Shown: piece after piece, positions 1 through 12,120 of the stretch
How positions within the stretch are numbered: position 1 is the first letter of the stretch
Layout: each line of letters opens with the position of its first letter
Assembly (NCBI RefSeq): GCF_003046475.1
Contig: NZ_PZZZ01000007.1
Coordinates: 237,078 to 301,077 of the forward strand
DNA: 64,000 nucleotides
Source: Mycoplana dimorpha
GTDB taxonomy: Bacteria; Pseudomonadota; Alphaproteobacteria; Rhizobiales; Rhizobiaceae
Direction of reading: 5' to 3'
The notes under the pieces: generated by a model
What the model was told of the DNA's origin: nothing
The model's input: the letters and a program-made list of their open reading frames with translations, nothing else
The model's database searches: none
Program-made: the position numbers and the translations under genes

Positions 1-395
1 GCGGAGCCGCCACGCTCACCGGCAGCATCCGCCTCGTCGAGCCGACACTCAACAACGACACGCGCCTTGGCCGCGTCTACATCCGGCTCGACGAGCCCGA
101 AATGGCGCGGGTCGGAATGTTCGCCAGCGCCGAGATCGTCACGCAGGAACGGCAGGGGCTGGTGCTGCCGCTCTCGGCCGTGACTACCTCGCGCGAGGGA
201 ACGGTTGCGCGTAAGGTCGAGGATGGCGTCGTCAAGCTCGTAAAGGTCGTAACCGGCATCCAGGACGGCCAGGTGATCGAGATCGCAAGCGGCCTCAAGG
301 CCGGCGACGAGGTGATCGCCAAGGCCGGCGCCTATGTGCGGGACGGCGACAGGGTCAGGGCGGTCAAGGCAGCCGCGCCTGTTGCTGCCAACTAG
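1..395 (+). CDS. RND efflux membrane-fusion (periplasmic adaptor) protein, 3' part
   Basis: The reading frame is already open at base 3 and runs to a TAG at 393-395, so only the last ~130 residues of the gene are here. The visible part (TLTGSIRLVEPTLNNDTRLGRVYI, later SGLKAGDEVIAKAGAYVRDGDRV) is the C-terminal beta-barrel and membrane-proximal region of HlyD/AcrA-type adaptors, which link an inner-membrane RND pump to an outer-membrane channel. An RND pump gene follows 166 bases later on the same strand, which supports the call. The substrate cannot be told from this fragment. The signal peptide and lipoyl/hairpin domains lie outside the window. Confidence 0.85.
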   Translation, partial: GAATLTGSIRLVEPTLNNDTRLGRVYIRLDEPEMARVGMFASAEIVTQERQGLVLPLSAVTTSREGTVARKVEDGVVKLVKVVTGIQDGQVIEIASGLKAGDEVIAKAGAYVRDGDRVRAVKAAAPVAAN

Positions 396-561
396 CGATC
401 TCCTTCGGGGCCGATCGGTTCCGGATCACTGCTGCAATGCTCTGCGAGATTGAACACGCATGATCCGAGTGGGCGGGATCGACGTTTCAGGTACACGGGC
501 TAGAACGTGATAGTCGAATTGCATGCATGGACGCGAACTTTGGGATGAGGACAGCTGCAGC

Positions 562-3500
562 ATGAATTTTTCCGCTTGGTCCATTCGCAATCCGATCGCG
601 CCGCTGCTCGCCTTCGTGCTGTTGCTGGTCGTCGGCATCCAGTCGTTCAACACGCTGCCGATCACCCGCTTTCCCAATATCGACGTTCCGGTCATCGCCA
701 TCACGGTGACGCAGAGCGGGGCGGCACCGGCAGAACTGGAACTGCAGGTCACCAAGGAGATCGAGGACGCGGTTGCCGGCATTTCCGGCGTCGACGACAT
801 CATGTCGACGGTGACCGACGGCAGCTCGGTCACCTCCGTGCTGTTCAAGATCGAAGTGCCGACAAACCAGGCGCTGCAGGACGTCAAGGACGCCATCGAC
901 CGGATCCGCAGCGACCTGCCCGCCACCGTCGATGAGCCGGTGGTCACCAAGATCGATGTCGAAGGCCAGGCCATCCGGACCTTCGCCGTCTCCTCCCCCA
1001 ACATGACGCTGGAGGAGCTCTCCTGGTTCGTCGACGACACCGTCAAGCGCGCCCTGCAGGGCCAACCGGGCGTCGGCAAGATCGACCGTTTCGGTGGCGC
1101 CAATCGCGAGGTCCACGTCGATCTCGACTCCGGGCGGCTCGAATCCTTCGGCATTTCCGCCGCCGACGTGAACCGTCAGTTGCGCAGCATGAATGCCGAC
1201 GTCGGCTCCGGCCGCGGCCAGGTGGCCGGCGCCGAGCAGGCGATCCGCGTGCTTGGCGACGCCCGCTCGGTCGAAAGGCTGGCCGCGACGATGATCGCGC
1301 TGCCGAACGGCCGCTTCGTCCGCCTTTCCGAGCTCGGAACGGTCACCGACACCTATGAGGAGCCGCGCTCCTTCTCGCGCTTCAACGGCACGCCGGTGGT
1401 GACCTTCGCGGTGTTCCGCTCCAAGGGCGCAAGCGAGGTGACGGTCGCGGAGTCGGTCGACAAGGCGCTCGCCACGGTGCGCGCGAAGAACCCGGACGTT
1501 TCGATCAGCCTGGTCGACGACTCGGTCTACTTCACCTACGGCAATTACGAGGCCGCGATTCACACGCTGATGGAAGGCGCGATCCTGGCCGTCATCGTCG
1601 TGCTGCTGTTCCTGCGAAACTGGCGCGCCACGCTGATTTCCGCCGTCGCCCTGCCGCTGTCGGCCATTCCCACCTTCTACGTCATGGACCTGCTGGGCTT
1701 CTCGCTCAACCTGGTCAGCTTCCTCGCCATGACGCTCGCCACCGGCATCCTGGTCGACGACGCGATCGTCGAGATCGAGAACATCGCGCGCCATATCAAG
1801 ATGGGCAAGACACCCTACCGGGCGGCGATCGAGGCCGCCGACGAGATCGGCCTGGCGGTGATCGCCACCACCTTCACCATCATCGCGGTGTTCGTGCCGG
1901 TCTCCTTCATGCCGGGCATTCCCGGCCAGTACTTCATCCAGTTCGGCCTGACGGTCGCCGTCGCCGTGTTCTTCTCGCTGATGGTGGCGCGGCTGATCAC
2001 GCCGGTCATGGCGGCCTATCTGATGCGCGCCAGCGACGCCGAGGGCCATGACGAGGCCGCGGAAGGCGCCTTCATGCGCGGCTACACCTGGCTGGTGACG
2101 AAGACGACCGGACACTGGTACAGCCGCTACGCCACCCTGCTCGCCGCCATCATCTTCCTGATCGGCTCCGTGATGCTGCTCTTCACCGTTCCCGGCAGCT
2201 TCATGCCGCCGGAAGACGCGTCGCGCGTGGTGCTCTCGGTCGAACTGCCCCCCGATGCCATGCTGGAGGACACCGATCGCGCCACCTCGGCGATCTACGA
2301 CCGGGTGAAGGACATCGACGGCGTCAACAGCGTCTTCGTGCTCGGCGGCTCTTCGCCAAAGGGCGACCTCGAGCTGCGCCGCGCCTCGGTGACGGTGATC
2401 CTCGACAGGCGCGACCACTCGCTGGTCAACAAGCTCGTCAATGACGTGATCGGCGGGCTGCCGCTGGTTGGCCAGTATCTGCCGAAGCTGCCACCGGCCG
2501 GCCGCACGACGCCCCAGTGGGACATCGAGAAGAAGATCTTCGCCGCGATCCGCGACATTCCCGACCTGCGCATCCTCAAGCTCAACGACCGCGGCGAACG
2601 CGACCTGTCGTTCAATCTGCTGTCGAACAACGAGGCCGACCTCGACAGCACCGTCGCGGTGCTGGAGGCGAAGCTGAGGGCCGATCCGCTGCTGTCGAAT
2701 GTCAGCTCGGAAGGCCTGTTGCCCCGCCCGGAGCTGCAGATCCGCCCGCGCGACCAGCAGATGGCCCGTCTGGGAATCACCACGGCGCAGATTTCCGAAG
2801 TGGTGCGGGTGGCGACGATCGGCGACATCGACTCGCAACTCACCAAGATGTCGCTCGACGGCCGCCTGATCCCGATCCGGGTCCAGCTCGACCGCAAGTT
2901 CCGCGGCGATCTCGGCGCGATCCGCAATGTCAAGATAAAGACGAAGGACGGTCAATTCGTGCCGCTGTCTTCGGTCGCCGATATCGACTATTCCGAGGGC
3001 CCGAGCGCCATCAAGCGCTTCGATCGGAACCGCGTCGTCACCATCGGCTCCGATCTCCGCCCGGGTGTCGCCCTCGATACGGCGACCGCCCGCTTCAAGG
3101 AGATCGCCAACAGCATCGACATGCCGGAGACGGTCCGCTTCCAGGAAAGCGGCGATGCCGAGATCCAGGCGGAGATGGTACACAGCTTCGGCAATGCCAT
3201 GCTGCTTGGCCTGCTGCTGGTACTGACGGTGCTGATCCTGCTGTTCAAGGACGTCATCCAGCCGTTCACCATCCTGTTCTCGCTGCCGCTGGCGATCGGC
3301 GGCGTCGCAGCCGCCCTGCTCCTGACCCGGAATTCGCTGTCGATGCCGGTCCTGATCGGCATTCTTATGCTGATGGGCATCGTCACCAAGAACGCCATCC
3401 TGCTGGTCGACTTCGCGATCGAGATGATGCACCGCGGCATGAACCGCATCGAGGCGATGATCGAGGCGGGACGCAAGCGCGCCCGGCCGATCATCATGAC

Positions 3501-3876
3501 GTCGATCGCCATGTCGGCCGGCATGCTGCCCTCAGCGCTCGGCGTCGGCGAAGGCGGCACCTTCCGCGCCCCGATGGCCATCGCGGTGATCGGCGGCATC
3601 ATCGTCTCCACGGTGCTGTCGCTCGTGGTCGTGCCGTCGTTCTTTCTCATCATGGACGACCTGTCCCGCGTGCTCGCCTGGGCCTTCGGCCGTCTCGTCG
3701 GCAAGAAGGACGAGGAGGCGGTCCCCCTCGACAATCAGGCGCTCACGCTTGCCACCGCCGAAACGGCCAAAGACGTCGAAGCGCTGGAGGGCCGGGTCGC
3801 TGTTCTGGAGCAGCAGCGCGAAACCGCAAAGAAGCCGCTCAGCGTCGTGCATAACTCGGCGCTCGCCGCGGAATGA
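562..3876 (+). CDS. RND efflux pump permease, HAE1 type
   Basis: A 1104-residue inner-membrane drug/proton antiporter of the hydrophobic and amphiphilic efflux family. It shows the N-terminal helix after NFSAWSIRNPIAPLL, two large periplasmic loops, the TM4 charge-relay motif GILVDDAIVEIENI (about residue 396) and the TM10 lysine in GIVTKNAILLVDF (about residue 938). Length is normal for the family. The in-frame ATG at 523 adds 13 hydrophilic residues; the ATG at 562 puts the first membrane helix at the start as usual and has GAGG upstream, so it is preferred. The tail after the last helix (about 1065-1100) is a charged heptad-like coiled coil. It is probably co-transcribed with the upstream adaptor gene; no outer-membrane partner is adjacent. 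Confidence 0.93.
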   Translation: MNFSAWSIRNPIAPLLAFVLLLVVGIQSFNTLPITRFPNIDVPVIAITVTQSGAAPAELELQVTKEIEDAVAGISGVDDIMSTVTDGSSVTSVLFKIEVPTNQALQDVKDAIDRIRSDLPATVDEPVVTKIDVEGQAIRTFAVSSPNMTLEELSWFVDDTVKRALQGQPGVGKIDRFGGANREVHVDLDSGRLESFGISAADVNRQLRSMNADVGSGRGQVAGAEQAIRVLGDARSVERLAATMIALPNGRFVRLSELGTVTDTYEEPRSFSRFNGTPVVTFAVFRSKGASEVTVAESVDKALATVRAKNPDVSISLVDDSVYFTYGNYEAAIHTLMEGAILAVIVVLLFLRNWRATLISAVALPLSAIPTFYVMDLLGFSLNLVSFLAMTLATGILVDDAIVEIENIARHIKMGKTPYRAAIEAADEIGLAVIATTFTIIAVFVPVSFMPGIPGQYFIQFGLTVAVAVFFSLMVARLITPVMAAYLMRASDAEGHDEAAEGAFMRGYTWLVTKTTGHWYSRYATLLAAIIFLIGSVMLLFTVPGSFMPPEDASRVVLSVELPPDAMLEDTDRATSAIYDRVKDIDGVNSVFVLGGSSPKGDLELRRASVTVILDRRDHSLVNKLVNDVIGGLPLVGQYLPKLPPAGRTTPQWDIEKKIFAAIRDIPDLRILKLNDRGERDLSFNLLSNNEADLDSTVAVLEAKLRADPLLSNVSSEGLLPRPELQIRPRDQQMARLGITTAQISEVVRVATIGDIDSQLTKMSLDGRLIPIRVQLDRKFRGDLGAIRNVKIKTKDGQFVPLSSVADIDYSEGPSAIKRFDRNRVVTIGSDLRPGVALDTATARFKEIANSIDMPETVRFQESGDAEIQAEMVHSFGNAMLLGLLLVLTVLILLFKDVIQPFTILFSLPLAIGGVAAALLLTRNSLSMPVLIGILMLMGIVTKNAILLVDFAIEMMHRGMNRIEAMIEAGRKRARPIIMTSIAMSAGMLPSALGVGEGGTFRAPMAIAVIGGIIVSTVLSLVVVPSFFLIMDDLSRVLAWAFGRLVGKKDEEAVPLDNQALTLATAETAKDVEALEGRVAVLEQQRETAKKPLSVVHNSALAAE

Positions 3877-4039
3877 GCCGGACGCGGTAACAGCCGGAGC
3901 CGGGCTGCCGATCGCCCGGCATCCGGCACCCGGATCAAGTAAATGCGCCCCGGCCGGCAAAGCACGACAACGCCCAATGCGGCGGACGCGTTTTTCAGGC
4001 GACCACTCGCTGCGTGCTGCCCGGAGATCGCCGATCCGC

Positions 4040-4840
4040 TCAGACGACCGGCTTGGCGTGTCTTTCGAAGGCATAGACCGTCCGGTCGGAGGCGGCATTG
4101 CGGCCGTTCTCCAGCGCCCGGCGCGCGGCCTCACGCGCCGCCGTTGGCGGATCGTTCGGCCCGATCCGGGCCACCCCGGCCATCAGGCCGATGACGACGC
4201 TGACGCCGCCCGCGGTGATCGTCCGCGAGGCAACAGACCGGCGTACCTGCTCGACAAAGAGGATGCATTCGTCGAGCTCCGGGCTCGCGAACCTCACCGC
4301 AAACTCCCCGGCGTCGGCGCAACAGACCTGATGCGGGGCGCGAGCGGTCCGGAACAGTTCGTCGGCCACCAGCCGCATGACGCCATCGGCGAGCTCGCTG
4401 CCGTGCCGCTGCGAGAGGAAGGTGAAATGCGCCACGTCGAACAGCACCAGGAAACCGGGCGCGGCCGGCGCCTTGTGTACTCCGATCGACGCGGCGGGGT
4501 TCCTGGCATTTGCGAGTACTTCGACGAATGCCGTGCGCTCCAGCCTGGTGGTGCGGCGCTGAACGAGCGCCTGCAAGCCCAGTCCGGCAAGCGCCGCCAG
4601 CAAGACCGCCACACTGGATGCCATCAGCAGCTGCGGCCCGAGTTCTTCCGAAAGCGAACCGGACGCCGGCGTCGGCTGCAGGCCAAGCGGTGCCTGCAAC
4701 GCGGCGAGTATCAACTGCAGACCGGTTACAAGTGCGGCGATTACCAGGATGCCATAGGACAAAAGCGTCACCCACGGCGCAGTCACCACCGCGTGATCAT
4801 CGCGGCGCGCGCTCGTCAAAGGCAAACCGTCCCGAAACAT
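4040..4840 (-). CDS. Membrane protein with degenerate GGDEF domain
   Basis: A 266-residue protein with two N-terminal hydrophobic segments (about residues 20-50 and 70-95) and a C-terminal domain with the layout of a diguanylate cyclase: FLVLFDVAHFTFLSQRHGSELADGVM matches the first strand and helix, and DAGEFAVRF sits where GGDEF should be. The first G is D and the third position is G, not D/E, so cyclic di-GMP synthesis is unlikely. I infer a sensor or scaffold role. The start at 4840 has GGAG six bases upstream; ATGs at 4858 and 4888 have no Shine-Dalgarno. The gene stands alone between convergent and divergent neighbours. Confidence 0.6.
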   Translation of the reverse strand: MFRDGLPLTSARRDDHAVVTAPWVTLLSYGILVIAALVTGLQLILAALQAPLGLQPTPASGSLSEELGPQLLMASSVAVLLAALAGLGLQALVQRRTTRLERTAFVEVLANARNPAASIGVHKAPAAPGFLVLFDVAHFTFLSQRHGSELADGVMRLVADELFRTARAPHQVCCADAGEFAVRFASPELDECILFVEQVRRSVASRTITAGGVSVVIGLMAGVARIGPNDPPTAAREAARRALENGRNAASDRTVYAFERHAKPVV

Positions 4841-5191
4841 GACATACTCCGCACTCATTCGCAGCGAACATAGCTGGGTGAATTTCACATTCGGCTAAAA
4901 CGACTGTTAAAAATCTAAGGAACGCGCGGGCGTTGTGCCGAAGCGGGACCCGCCTCCGCTAACTGGTCTCCGCTGGTGCCGTCGAGCGCAGCCGCTACGG
5001 GCAGACCGTCGCGGCGTGAATTGGAGGCGTATCTCCGCCACGCGTGACCCACCTTCCAAAGCCGCCAGCCGGCCAATCAGCTTGGCCTGCCCAAATGCAA
5101 GCGGACATGAAAAGAGCCCGGACGCTAGCGTCCGGGCTCGAGATCTGCATCGGTGCGGGCGGACCTGGCCGCCCGCCAGAAGACGCGCCGA
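4841..5191. other. Intergenic, GGDEF-like gene to livK terminator
   Basis: This 351-base stretch holds the promoter side of the minus-strand GGDEF-like gene and the livK terminator hairpin at 5114-5139. I see no coding frame with a start signal and no RNA gene in the rest. Confidence 0.5.
5109..5139 (-). terminator. Rho-independent terminator of livK
   Basis: A perfect 26-base palindrome at 5114-5139 (GAGCCCGGACGCT with its complement). Read on the minus strand it is followed directly by TTTTC. It lies 52 bases past the livK stop codon. Confidence 0.85.
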
Positions 5192-6310
5192 CTACTCGTT
5201 CTGGAAGTAGTTGTACTTGCCGTCGTCACCCTTCTTCCAGGTGTACATGACGTAGTCCGGACGGGTGATGTCGCCCTTTTCGTCGAAGCCGAGCTCGCCG
5301 ATGGCAGTCTTGAACGGGCCCTTGGACTTGATGGCCTCGGCAACTGCCTGCGGATCGGTTCCACCGGCAGCCTTGGCGCCCTCGGCGATGACCTGGACGG
5401 CCGCATAGGCGTAGAGCGTATAGGCTTCCGGTTCGAAGCCGGACGCGCGGAACTTCTCCACGATTTCCGTTGCAGCCGGGTTCTTGCGCGGATCGGGCGC
5501 GAAGGTCATGAGCGTGCCATTGACGGCGTCGCCGGCGATGGATGCCAGTTCGTTCGAGACGATGCCGTCGCCCGAGATGAACTGGGCCTTCAGCCCCTGG
5601 TCGGCGGACTGGCGCTCGATGAGACCGAACTCGGTATGGAGGCCGCCCCAGTAGACGACCGACACGCCGGCTTCCTTCATCTTGGCGATGAGAGCCGAAA
5701 AGTCCTTGTCGCCGACATTGACGCCTTCATAGACGACTTCGGTCACGCCGGCTTCGTTCATCGCCTTCTTGGTTTCGTCGGCAAGACCCTGGCCATACGG
5801 CGTCTTGTCGTGCAGGACGGCGACCTTGGCGTCCTTGAAGTTGGCGGCGATGAAGGCGCCGGCGACAGCGCCCTGCTGGTCGTCACGGCCGCAGGTACGG
5901 AACGTGTTCCACAACCCGCGCTCGGTGTAGGTCGGGTTGGTCGACGCCGGCGAAATCTGCAGGATGCCGTTTTCGGCGTAGATTTCCGAAGCCGGGATCG
6001 AAACGCCCGAGTTGAAGTGACCGACGACGAACTTGACGCCGTCAGCAACGAACTTGTTGGCAACCGAAACGCCCTGCTTCGGGTCCGACACGTCGTCGCC
6101 GAGAACCACCTTGATCTGCTCGCCGTTGATGCCGCCGGCCGCATTGAGGTCAGCGGCAGCCTGCTCGGCACCCTTCTGCAGCTGTGCGCCGAAAGCCGCG
6201 TTCGGGCCGGTCAGCGGGCCGCCGACGCCGATCAGGATGTCGGCCCATGCATTGCCGCTGAAAGCAACCATCGCCGCCAGCGCAACGGCCGACAATAGAG
6301 ACTTCTTCAT
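5192..6310 (-). CDS. livK: Branched-chain amino acid ABC transporter substrate-binding protein
   Basis: A 372-residue periplasmic binding protein of the Leu/Ile/Val (type I fold) family. Residues 1-23 form a clear signal peptide ending in NAWA before [12 protein letters not shown], the usual start of mature LivK/LivJ. Typical blocks follow: [41 protein letters not shown] and [22 protein letters not shown]. The ATG at 6310 has GGGAG seven bases upstream; the longer frame to 6358 adds residues without function. It is the last gene of the minus-strand liv cluster and has its own terminator, consistent with high expression of the binding protein. Exact ligand is inferred. Confidence 0.95.
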   Translation of the reverse strand: MKKSLLSAVALAAMVAFSGNAWADILIGVGGPLTGPNAAFGAQLQKGAEQAAADLNAAGGINGEQIKVVLGDDVSDPKQGVSVANKFVADGVKFVVGHFNSGVSIPASEIYAENGILQISPASTNPTYTERGLWNTFRTCGRDDQQGAVAGAFIAANFKDAKVAVLHDKTPYGQGLADETKKAMNEAGVTEVVYEGVNVGDKDFSALIAKMKEAGVSVVYWGGLHTEFGLIERQSADQGLKAQFISGDGIVSNELASIAGDAVNGTLMTFAPDPRKNPAATEIVEKFRASGFEPEAYTLYAYAAVQVIAEGAKAAGGTDPQAVAEAIKSKGPFKTAIGELGFDEKGDITRPDYVMYTWKKGDDGKYNYFQNE

Positions 6311-6428
6311 GTTATTACTCCCAAGTTTAGGGCAGGCTGGTTTTCTATCCGTTCGCAATCCCCGCCATCATTGCGCCGGCGTCTTTATTCCACGTCCGGC
6401 GCCTACACGCCGTGCGTGGGGTTCCCTC

Positions 6429-6773
6429 TTATTTGTCTCTCCACGAAAATGGTGAAGCCTTCTCGTAGAGCCAGTAGTAAATCCTGGTCATCTGCTTTGT
6501 CCGATAATAGCGATAACCGGCTGTAGCAAACAACAAAAGCACGGCCGTGTCCACGGCATAGTACTGCAGCGTCAACATGCTGCCCTTGAACAAGGCATGG
6601 TGGATGAAACGGATCGCAAGGCCAAGCAACAGCACGTACAGGACGAGCGTTCCATAGTTGCGCCAGTTTTCCGCGACGCTTTTGCCGGTCCGCCACGCCG
6701 TCCAGCCACCCATGATGACGGTTACGAAGAGAAACTGCATGAATGACGGCTCCTCGTAGAGAATTCCCTGCAT
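6429..6773 (-). CDS. DUF6867-type small membrane protein of the liv operon
   Basis: A 114-residue protein with about three hydrophobic segments: FLFVTVIMGGWTAW near the N-terminus, YGTLVLYVLLLGLAIRFI in the middle, and AVDTAVLLLFATAGYRYY. It ends in a charged tail. Small proteins of this kind sit between livF and livK in many rhizobial liv operons; their function is unknown to me. The start at 6773 has GGGGAG eight bases upstream. An in-frame start at 6863 would run into the livF leader region and lacks a ribosome site. I infer an accessory role in transporter assembly or stability, from position only. Confidence 0.75.
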   Translation of the reverse strand: MQGILYEEPSFMQFLFVTVIMGGWTAWRTGKSVAENWRNYGTLVLYVLLLGLAIRFIHHALFKGSMLTLQYYAVDTAVLLLFATAGYRYYRTKQMTRIYYWLYEKASPFSWRDK

Positions 6774-6889
6774 CTCACATACTCCCCTTACAGCGCCGCG
6801 CGTCATTCCTGACGCGCAAAGGCCGCCGTAATTCATTTGAATGGGCGCACGATCCTCAGGCAAGGCCGAGGGTCATGCACGGGCCGTCC

Positions 6890-7615
6890 TCAATGCCGCC
6901 CACCCTCGAGATAGGCGGCGCGCACCTCCGGATCGGCCAGCAGTTCCCGCCCGGTGCCACTCATCGTCACTCGACCGTTGACCATGACATAGGCGCGGTC
7001 GCACAGTTTCAGGGCGGCAAAGGCGTTCTGCTCCACCAGGAACACCGTCAGCCCCTGCTCCTTGTTGAGCGCCCTGATCGCGTCGAAGATCTGCTTGACG
7101 ATCAGCGGCGCAAGGCCCAGCGACGGCTCGTCCAAGAGCAGCAATTTCGGACGCGCCATCAGTGCGCGACCGATGGACAGCATCTGCTGCTCGCCGCCCG
7201 AAAGCGTACCGCCGCGTTGCGCCTTCCGCTCCTTGAGGCGGGGGAACAACGCGAAGATCTTCTCCACGTCCTCGTCGAAATACTTCAGATTGTCGAGGCT
7301 TGCGCCCATCTGCAGGTTTTCGTAGACGGTCATGCGCGGGAAGATGCGGCGACCTTCCGGCGACTGGGCAATCCGCAGGCGGGCGATCTCGTGGGTCGGC
7401 AGCCTGGTGATCTCCTGGCCGTCGAAGGTGACGGTGCCGGTGCGCGCCTGCGGACTGCCGCAGATCGTCATCATCAGCGTCGACTTGCCGGCGCCGTTCG
7501 CGCCGATCAGGCTGACGATCTCGCCGCGCCGGACCTCGACATCGACGCCCGCGAGCGCCCGGATGTTGCCGTAATAGGTCTCGACGCCATGCACCTTGAG
7601 AAGGGTCTCAGTCAT
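6890..7615 (-). CDS. livF: Branched-chain amino acid ABC transporter ATPase LivF
   Basis: A 241-residue ATP-binding subunit. Walker A is GANGAGKST (about residue 36-44), the ABC signature is LSGGEQQML, Walker B is LLLLDEPSLGLAP, and the switch histidine/glutamine region reads FLVEQNAF, as in LivF proteins. The ATG at 7615 overlaps the livG stop by one base (TGATG), showing translational coupling. It pairs with LivG to drive the LivHM permease. Confidence 0.96.
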   Translation of the reverse strand: MTETLLKVHGVETYYGNIRALAGVDVEVRRGEIVSLIGANGAGKSTLMMTICGSPQARTGTVTFDGQEITRLPTHEIARLRIAQSPEGRRIFPRMTVYENLQMGASLDNLKYFDEDVEKIFALFPRLKERKAQRGGTLSGGEQQMLSIGRALMARPKLLLLDEPSLGLAPLIVKQIFDAIRALNKEQGLTVFLVEQNAFAALKLCDRAYVMVNGRVTMSGTGRELLADPEVRAAYLEGGRH

Positions 7616-8498
7616 CAGATCTGGCCCCCCTGCTTGGTTTCGATCTCTACGATCTGCTCGATCACCTCTTCGACCTCTTCGTCCTCGACGCCCAGATAGG
7701 CCGCGATGACCTTCGGATCGTTCTTCACCTCGTCCGGCGTGCCATCGGAAATCTTCTGCCCGTATTCGAGGACGATCACGTGGTCGGAGATTCCCATGAC
7801 CACCGACATGTCGTGCTCGATCAGCAGGATCGAGGTGCCGGTGTCCTTGCGGATCGACCGCAGCAGTTCGTTCAAGGCCTGCGATTCGCGCGGGTTGAGG
7901 CCGGCAGCCGGCTCGTCCAGGCACAGGAACTCCGGCCCGGTGCACATCGCTCGGGCGATTTCCAGTCGACGCTGCGCACCATAGGGCAGATCGCCGGCCG
8001 GGTCGTCGGCGCGCTCGATCAGGTCCGCCTTTTCGAGCCAGTGCTTGGCGATCTCGATCGATTGCTCCTTGGCACGGCGGTAGCCGCTATAGCCGAAGAG
8101 GCCGAGGATAGTGTAGCCCGAGGCGCGCATCAGCATGTTGTGCTGCGCAACCAGCAGGTTCTCCAGGACGGTCAGGCCGGAGAACATCCGGATGTTCTGG
8201 AACGTGCGGGCCACCTTGGCGTCGCGGGTGATCTCGAAATCCGGCATGCGCTCGAGCAGGAACTTTTTGCCCGATTGCTGCGTCATCGAGATCATGCCCA
8301 TCGTCGGCTTGTAGAAGCCGGTGATGCAGTTGAACACCGTCGTCTTGCCGGCGCCGTTCGGGCCGATCAGTGCGGTGATGTCGCCGCGACGCGCCTCGAA
8401 GGACAGGTCGTTGATGGCCATCAGGCCGCCGAAGCGCATCGACAGATGCTCGACTTTCAGGATTGGATCATTGTTCATCAAATTCGCCCCGGCCGCCA

Positions 8499-8499
<1 letters not shown>
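7615..8499 (-). CDS. livG: Branched-chain amino acid ABC transporter ATPase LivG
   Basis: A 294-residue ATPase, longer than LivF. Walker A is GPNGAGKTT, the signature region reads LPYGAQRRLEIARAM as is normal for LivG, and Walker B is FLCLDEPAAGLNP. A 30-residue C-terminal tail rich in Glu (GVEDEEVEEVIEQIVEIETK) is longer than in enterobacterial LivG. The ATG at 8499 overlaps the livM stop by one base; an alternative ATG lies at 8475, eight codons in. Coupled translation with livM and livF is evident. Confidence 0.95.
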
Positions 8500-9890
<1,391 letters not shown>

Positions 9891-9894
9891 TGAA

Positions 9895-10797
<903 letters not shown>

Positions 10798-11220
10798 ATA
10801 TCTTTCCCCTGGATGCGATCCTGTCGGTCGCATCTCTTGTTTTTTGAGCCCTTGGCGAGCCCTGATGAACGGATTCCATACTGTTTTCCGATCAAAAGGA
10901 AAGCCTAAAATGGCGCCCTTGCGAACTTCTGGCGTTTTTTGGTGAAATTGGCGATTGTCGCGCGGAAAAACATGAAGAAGCCGCGTCCACGGTAATGGCG
11001 CGGAGGAATCTCCGTGAATGCTTCAACGCATGCCGTCTCTGGCGGCATGCGGGGCAACAGCGGCTTAACCTGCCTGGATCGCCAAGCACCAAGCCGCAGC
11101 GCAACCATTGCGGTTGGAATGCAATCATGGATATAAGCTCGCGGAATCTGGCCGGCGTCCGATCCGTCCGGCGCCTTTCCCAGCATTGTACCGACCGTCC
11201 GTCGAGGAGCAGAAGCAGGC
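10798..11220. promoter_or_regulatory. Divergent livH/cysD intergenic region
   Basis: A 423-base gap between divergent operons that must hold both promoters. Two small hairpins are visible on the cysD side: CGGAG-GAAT-CTCCG at 11001-11014 and an 8-bp stem GCATGCCG/CGGCATGC at 11028-11050. They could be part of a cysD leader. I recognise no known riboswitch or operator here, and no convincing gene. Confidence 0.4.
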
Positions 11221-12120
11221 ATGTCGCTTACCCATCTCCAGCGCCTCGAAGCTGAGGCCATACACGTTTTCCGAGAAGTCGCCGCGAGCTTTGCGAAGCC
11301 GGTGATGCTCTATTCGATCGGCAAGGATTCGTCGGTCATGCTCCGCCTGGCGATGAAGGCCTTCTATCCGGCAAAGCCGCCCTTTCCGCTGCTGCATGTC
11401 GACACGACCTGGAAATTCCGCGAGATGATCGCCTTTCGCGACCGCACCGCAGCCGAACTCGGCCTCGACCTGCTCGTCCACGTCAACAAGGACGGCCTCG
11501 AGCAGCGAATCAATCCGTTCACGCATGGTCCCGGCATCCATACGCATGTCATGAAGACGCTGGCATTGCGCCAGGCGCTCGACAAGTTCGGTTTCGACGC
11601 CGCCTTCGGAGGCGCCCGGCGCGATGAGGAGAAGGCCCGCGCCAAGGAGCGCATCTTCTCGTTCCGGACCGCACAGCATGCCTGGGATCCGAAGAACCAG
11701 CGGCCCGAGATGTGGAAGACGTACAACACCCGCGTTGCGCCGGGCGAATCGATCCGCGTCTTCCCGCTGTCGAACTGGACCGAACTCGACGTCTGGCAAT
11801 ACATCCTCAAGGAGGAAATCCCGATCGTGCCGCTCTATTTTGCGGCAAAGCGCCCGGTGGTGCGGCGTGACGGTCAACTGATCGTCGTCGACGATTCGCG
11901 CATGACACTGGCGGACGGCGAACGGATCGAGGAGCGGCTCGTCCGATTCCGCACCCTCGGCTGCTACCCGCTGACCGCGGCCATCGAATCGGATGCGGCG
12001 ACCGTGCCCGATATCGTTCGCGAGATGCTGACGGCAAGGACCTCCGAACGTCAGGGGCGCCTGATCGATACGGACGAGGTCGGCTCGATGGAAAGGAAGA
12101 AGCGCGAGGGATATTTCTGA
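11221..12120 (+). CDS. cysD: Sulfate adenylyltransferase subunit 2
   Basis: A 299-residue catalytic subunit that makes adenosine 5'-phosphosulfate (APS) from ATP and sulfate, with CysN as GTPase partner. The PP-loop motif is [18 protein letters not shown] (about residues 31-48). The block [20 protein letters not shown] and the C-terminal [10 protein letters not shown] are CysD hallmarks. The start [20 protein letters not shown] matches the family N-terminus. It overlaps cysNC by one base. NodP proteins are the same family; nothing nearby suggests a nodulation copy. Confidence 0.96.
   Translation: MSLTHLQRLEAEAIHVFREVAASFAKPVMLYSIGKDSSVMLRLAMKAFYPAKPPFPLLHVDTTWKFREMIAFRDRTAAELGLDLLVHVNKDGLEQRINPFTHGPGIHTHVMKTLALRQALDKFGFDAAFGGARRDEEKARAKERIFSFRTAQHAWDPKNQRPEMWKTYNTRVAPGESIRVFPLSNWTELDVWQYILKEEIPIVPLYFAAKRPVVRRDGQLIVVDDSRMTLADGERIEERLVRFRTLGCYPLTAAIESDAATVPDIVREMLTARTSERQGRLIDTDEVGSMERKKREGYF

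Noticed and set aside
487..3432. A very long open frame on the minus strand across the RND pump gene
   Set aside because: Its composition (Arg/His/Asp/Gln runs) is that of antisense to a high-GC gene, and the plus-strand pump is certain.
11028..11050. Riboswitch upstream of cysD
   Set aside because: Only simple hairpins are visible; no SAM-class consensus core was recognised.
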